In this document: in pieces, positions 60,301 to 64,000 of the stretch
How the letters are laid out: every line of letters starts with the position of its first letter
Position numbering within the stretch: the first letter of the stretch is position 1
NCBI RefSeq assembly: GCF_041381155.1
Contig: NC_091144.1
Location: forward strand, 30,126,980-30,190,979
Direction: 5' to 3'
Source of the DNA: Argopecten irradians
Lineage: Eukaryota; Mollusca; Bivalvia; Pectinida; Pectinidae
Length of the DNA: 64,000 bases
Program-made: the position numbers and the translations under genes
The notes under the pieces: generated by a model
The model's database searches: none
Seen by the model: only the letters and a program-made list of their open reading frames with translations
What the model was told of the DNA's origin: nothing

Positions 60301-61952
60301 TCCTGATAAGCTTTACTTCTACTTACATTCACATTTGAGGTTTGGGAGTGTGATGTTGAGAAAAACTGGAATCTTCTCAGAATGCTTTACAGGATCTTCA
60401 ACTGTTAGCTCACTTACTCTGTAATGTATAAAATAGCAGCCATCAGAAACAACTTGTTTACATAGCAGCCATCAGAAACAAAAACCATTGACTATCAACT
60501 CATTTTAACAGTGCTACCAAACTGATGAGATGAGCCAAAAGGCTCAAGGTAATAAAAGAATTTACTTTAAAAGGGACTTGGAAAATGTGAAAATATGATG
60601 ATGCAATTTTAAGCTATATCCACCAACAATGTATATCATGTACACATGGTTGGAGGTTTATCTTTTTAAAACATTTCTTTGGAGTTTGAATAGGTAAATC
60701 TAGTCAAAGTAAAGCAAATTAAATGTTATCAATTGTAAATGAGAAATATCAATTAATTGAATCAATGACATGGATCAAATTAGCAAATTATCACATTTAC
60801 ATTGGATTAATGGATTAAATCGTTGTAAAAGTACTTTATATTAATGAATTTAAATATTTCAAGCCTTTGAATCACTACTGTAAAACCACTTGATTTTTGT
60901 GTATACAATATTATTTCAAGTCTTGTTATTTTCTACATATTTCAGAATACTTGCATTTCCAATCAAGTGTGTTTACTGACTATTGTATATTTTATGTCAC
61001 ATTTTATATAGTAATTGGCGACATATTTGAATTCACGTTCCAGCTCTCTCACAAAAGTAAGCGAAAATTATTATCTCAGCTCGTGACAATAAAGTGGTTT
61101 ATTGTAATCAGTACTTACGTGTCAACAGTTATAAACAGAGAAAGTTCCGACAGAAATAGAAAAATTATAAATAAAACACTAGAGATAGATATACAGGCTC
61201 CAGTTAAGGTTGGCTGTGTCAGGTCCTTAGGAACTTTACGGTAAATATCAAACCTGGAAGACAATAAAAAGAATGTCTTAAATACAGTAATTAATAAATA
61301 AAATAACAGATAGATCAAAATACACCAATTTGTACAGTTTGTCATAACAGTTTATGTGACAAATGCTCTGATATCTTTTTTTTTCAAAAGCTAAAATCAC
61401 AATTTGCTATTAAACTTCCATTTTTTTTTTTTTTTTTTTTTCGTTGATTTTTTTTTTTTTTTTTTTTTCATATATTATGATTAGAAATGTATATATTCTA
61501 GCCTACATGGATATGTTTCTGGTCATATGAAAGAGACCTAGAACTTACTAATACATAATGATCCCGAATTTATTTTAAAATTGATCGGCTGCAACATATG
61601 TTTCGGTGCTTAATTTAATTAATAGACATGATACTGATCCTCGCAAAATCGTTCTTATGGACAAACAAATTAAAAAATAAAGGCATGCATGCTAGGCGAT
61701 TGCATAAAATGAAAAAGTAGGCCTTTTACTGTGTTTAACAAATCAAAATCTCGTATCTCTTGACATTTAGCCAGTGGGTATGTAACACGTATGCAGTCAG
61801 AAACGAGACATACATGTAAACAACGTCTGATCCAAACGACAATTTTACTGCTCGTGCTACATGGTCTCGACTTTAGTCGGTAATTTATAAACTAACAAAC
61901 CAAAAAGGGAATTTATTCTCAACAATACATACCTCCGAATGTCGAACTGCAT
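54356..61952 (-). CDS. ERGIC1: ERGIC1 (ER-Golgi intermediate compartment protein 1, ERGIC-32)
   Basis: A cargo-receptor-like protein cycling between ER, ERGIC and Golgi with ERGIC2/3. Nine minus-strand exons: 61,952-61,933; 61,253-61,119; 60,418-60,327; 59,760-59,630; 58,798-58,685; 58,279-58,225; 57,948-57,848; 56,919-56,797; 54,463-54,356. Every junction is GT-AG and all phases fit, giving 292 residues (human 290). An in-frame TAA lies 18 bases before the ATG. Landmarks: 'MQFDIRRFDIYRKVPKDL' start; membrane segment 1 about 24-46; lumenal 'LNITLPNLKCE', 'GLDIQDDMGRHEVG', 'PGNFHVSTHS', 'QPQNPDMTHIIHK', 'HDYIVKIVPTVYED' and 'PAIWFRYDLSPITV'; membrane segment 2 about 258-278 in 'ICAIIGGTFTVAGIIDSCIF'. 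The cytosolic tail 'RKLEIGKQS' has no KKXX signal. Intron 8 is filled by a 55-bp minisatellite. Confidence 0.98.
54464..56275 (-). repeat. 55-bp minisatellite at the ERGIC1 last 3' splice site
   Basis: About 33 units of 55 bp; on + the unit begins 'actgatgtaaaatcaaaaca', continues 'ggactaaatagtataaatca' and ends 'tagccagcaaatctt'. Most copies are near identical; a central zone (about 54,790-55,310) is eroded. The first, partial unit is the functional acceptor of exon 9 itself: 'aaatctgtaaaatcaaaaca' against 'aaatcttactgatgtaaaat' in the repeats. It is entirely within intron 8. Confidence 0.97.
57225..57445 (+). repeat. About 31-bp degenerate tandem repeat in ERGIC1 intron 7
   Basis: About seven units of 'aaggggagataaataggttt' plus 'ataaatat', length varying 28-33 bases. 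Confidence 0.85.
58871..59028. repeat. 158-bp foldback element in ERGIC1 intron 4
   Basis: Arms of about 64 bases: 'aaggattaacatgaatagat' to 'atcttagtgtactct' mirrored by 'agagtacactcagattt' to 'aaattaatcctt', around a 27-base loop. Confidence 0.9.
60000..60182. mobile_element. 'TTTGCATATTACAGAGTTA' TIR element, copy 3
   Basis: Left 'ttccgtcttgcatattaagg', right 'tctgtaatgtgcaaagacgg'. Diverged interior. In ERGIC1 intron 3. Confidence 0.75.
61413..61469 (+). repeat. Poly-T double tract
   Basis: Two long T runs separated by 'cgttga', in ERGIC1 intron 1 (poly-A in the direction of that gene). Confidence 0.9.
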
Positions 61953-62060
61953 CTTGTTTGTAAAATTTTACGCATCCAGCTGGAAAGAAGAAAATGTGCC
62001 AACCGGCAGATGTGAAACGGAAGTTACGTTATTTCTGTCTGGTGGATTTTGATTGGCTTT
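61953..62060 (-). promoter_or_regulatory. Candidate ERGIC1 promoter
   Basis: Upstream of the ERGIC1 ATG: CGGAAGT (62,018-62,024), an ETS/GABP-type motif in forward orientation on +, and GATTGGC (62,051-62,057), which on the minus strand is the NF-Y box GCCAATC. Both lie within 110 bases of the start codon, as in TATA-less housekeeping promoters. Confidence 0.45.
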
Positions 62061-62831
62061 TATGAAAACGAAAGTAAGTTGTAAATTGTTTACAATTTTT
62101 GTCTAATTACAACAAATTATTTCATTCTTCTGTGGTATTTCAGTTATATTGATATGGACTTTAAGTTTTTAATGGGTTATTATTTTGCTTAATTCGAATG
62201 AGTATAATGCAGGAAACGCCTATGAAAATACCTGAGTAGGTTAATTTGATCAGATGACAACGAAATCGAAGGGAAGTAACTCGGAATATCAACAGGTGCG
62301 TGTTTCGGTTCTTTGCCAAAGTTATATCCGCTTAACATGGTGCGGTAGGAATTCTACATTTATGTTCACTTAATTTATTTTCAAAATATCCGACCTGTAA
62401 TACTAAAAATTAATCTTGATCTCCAAAGTGGATAACTCATCGGATCAGCACGTCAAAGATCTGAGTATTATTCATTTCGAATTTGGAATTGAATTGAATT
62501 TTGAATATTGTTTTGTGAATTTCTGAACATGCATTCGGTTTTGAAAGGAAAATAAATGAAGAAAGGTCATAATTGAGTAATGCATTTATTAAATAAAAAG
62601 AATGGTTTAATATATTTGTCGCCTATGCTATTTATGATCATAGGTTGATTTTGGTAATGGACTTAGAGCATGTAAATTGCTTTCCTGAAGATTGTGATAA
62701 ACGGATAATGGTGGAGATGTTGAAGATGAATACAGAAAAGCCCTTTATATAACATTATTTCGCATTTACCCGGAGTTGAAAACTTGATGTATGAAGTCAT
62801 ACATTATCGTTATCATTTGTTTTCAAATTAA

Positions 62832-63156
62832 AGATGCTCCACCGCTTACAAATGGTATTTTTTCACTATCAAAAACAGGAGCAAACGATTCAGTAGTATT
62901 TTTCTTCAGTTACAAAAGTTACTTACTTTATTTACACCAGTACCACATTTGAAAACTTTGCGCTTCTAATTTTACTTAAAGTTAAAAATATGAAAAATAA
63001 TTAATTGCATCCCGTATATCATATATGGAATGAAGTAATGATTGCGCATGCACCAAAGGCGAAATGAATTATTTTATGTTATTTTTTGTGTTAATTGAGC
63101 ATATATATACACGATTAAACGAATATTATTTATGCTCTGTCGGCGGTGGAGCATCT
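62832..63156. mobile_element. 'AGATGCTCC' MITE, copy 3 (best preserved)
   Basis: 325 bp. Ends 'agatgctccaccgcttac' and 'gtcggcggtggagcatct', flanked exactly by TTAA at 62,828-62,831 and 63,157-63,160. No coding capacity. Confidence 0.9.
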
Positions 63157-63572
63157 TTAACTTAATCATTTCTAGAAGAAATGAAAATCTTGGTATGATT
63201 TAGTATATTTCTAAAAGTTCCTGGGCTAATACATTGGTAAATAAATAAATTGGTAAATAAATAAATAAACAAAGCCAATACTTGATATACAGCCTGTTGA
63301 TGATGGCGGGGTGTGTTAATTATACGTGTATTTTCTAATATGAATCCTAATTTATCTTGCCTCTGCTATCCGCCTTCGTGTTTGATTGTATATTATTGTG
63401 ATATACATATATGCATCATCAATCTTGTTAAAATACAGATCGCCATTACATAACGTATGGTGATCTGACGGCCATGCCAGATAGTTCATGGTCATAACGT
63501 AGTGTATAATATGGTAATCTATATTTTAATCATATTGTTCACATCTCCATATCACTTTGATTTTTGTCGGAG

Positions 63573-63722
63573 TCTTCTAGTTGATTACATACAATGAATT
63601 TGTCGTTAAGTACGCAAACAGATTTCCCGAGAATTGCTTTTGGCAGGTCATTTATATACCAATGTACGATGAAGAGGATATGACCCAGAACACTACCTTG
63701 GTGAACTCCACTATCTATTTGT
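63573..63722 (-). pseudogene. Non-LTR retrotransposon reverse-transcriptase fragment
   Basis: On the minus strand the frame reads 'DSGVHQGSVLGHILFIVHW' followed by 'YINDLP', plainly the RT block with consensus SGVPQGSVLGPLLF.LYINDLP of LINE-type retrotransposons. It is degenerate: P is replaced by H, two extra residues precede YIND, and the downstream FADD catalytic box is unrecognisable ('VCVLNDK'). No RT sequence is recognisable upstream of the block. It is a short dead relic, clade not determinable. Confidence 0.75.
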
Positions 63723-64000
63723 ACTCAGTCAGAATTTATTTTATTTCCGCGTACCTCAACTTTCATGATATTTTAGACCCCTTGAGTTCCGAAGCTTACC
63801 GTCTCATTTCTTCCGAAGCGCCTCGGTTTTCTGCATGGCAGACATTTTGTCTGTTCGTGGAATCACCACTTCAAACCACGTGATTCCCGACAGTGTACGT
63901 GAAGGTGGAAAGCCTTAGACTCTAAATTTCTAAAGTTTTGTTTGGTTAGTCACAAAATGTTACCGATAATTTCTATTATAATTTTATTAAAACGATATGG
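63723..64000. other. End of window, no gene seen
   Basis: An open frame on + runs from the RT relic to about 63,880 without a domain. Nothing else is supported. Confidence 0.4.

Noticed and set aside
61115..61345. Stand-alone membrane protein
   Set aside because: It is ERGIC1 exon 2 with flanking intron; the joined gene explains it.
63581..63883. 100-codon plus-strand frame
   Set aside because: The meaningful reading is the minus-strand reverse-transcriptase block; the plus frame lacks an ATG start and a domain.

Overview
This is animal nuclear DNA. It is AT-rich, its genes are spliced with GT-AG introns, and it is packed with short foldback and inverted-repeat elements, a tRNA-derived SINE, minisatellites and a decayed LINE fragment. 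The repeat style (the molluscan repeat ending in a 'ggtgggc' motif, the monomers with 'aagatggccg', many small TIR elements) suggests a lophotrochozoan, most likely a bivalve and perhaps a scallop. The species is inference. Splice sites and product names come from reading the sequence and from memory of the families; no database search was run.

Layout. Positions 1-10,400 are intergenic and repeat-rich. At 10,512-11,921 (+) lies an intron-less glycosyltransferase family 31 (beta-1,3-galactosyltransferase-like) gene. Positions 12,000-21,600 are intergenic repeats. At 23,837-34,075 (+) lies a securin (PTTG) gene whose largest intron holds a segmental duplication, a hAT-like element, TTAA-flanked MITEs and about 73 copies of a 25-bp satellite. 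At 38,107-41,827 (-) lies SFR1, the SWI5 partner in RAD51/DMC1 recombination, convergent with securin. Positions 42,900-47,600 hold a molluscan repeat and a 2.1-kb direct duplication. At 47,891-50,213 (+) lies a C-factor-like short-chain dehydrogenase. At 54,356-61,952 (-) lies ERGIC1, with nine exons read completely and a 55-bp minisatellite abutting its last splice acceptor. A LINE reverse-transcriptase remnant lies near 63,650 (-).

The genes are unrelated housekeeping or cell-biology genes, apart from two chromosome-biology neighbours, securin (anaphase control) and SFR1 (recombination), which are adjacent and tail to tail. The points most worth a second look are the invertebrate securin with KEN box, D-box and separase pseudosubstrate all visible, the minisatellite that appears to have grown out of a functional 3' splice site, and a duplicated pair that supplies empty and filled sites for two transposons.
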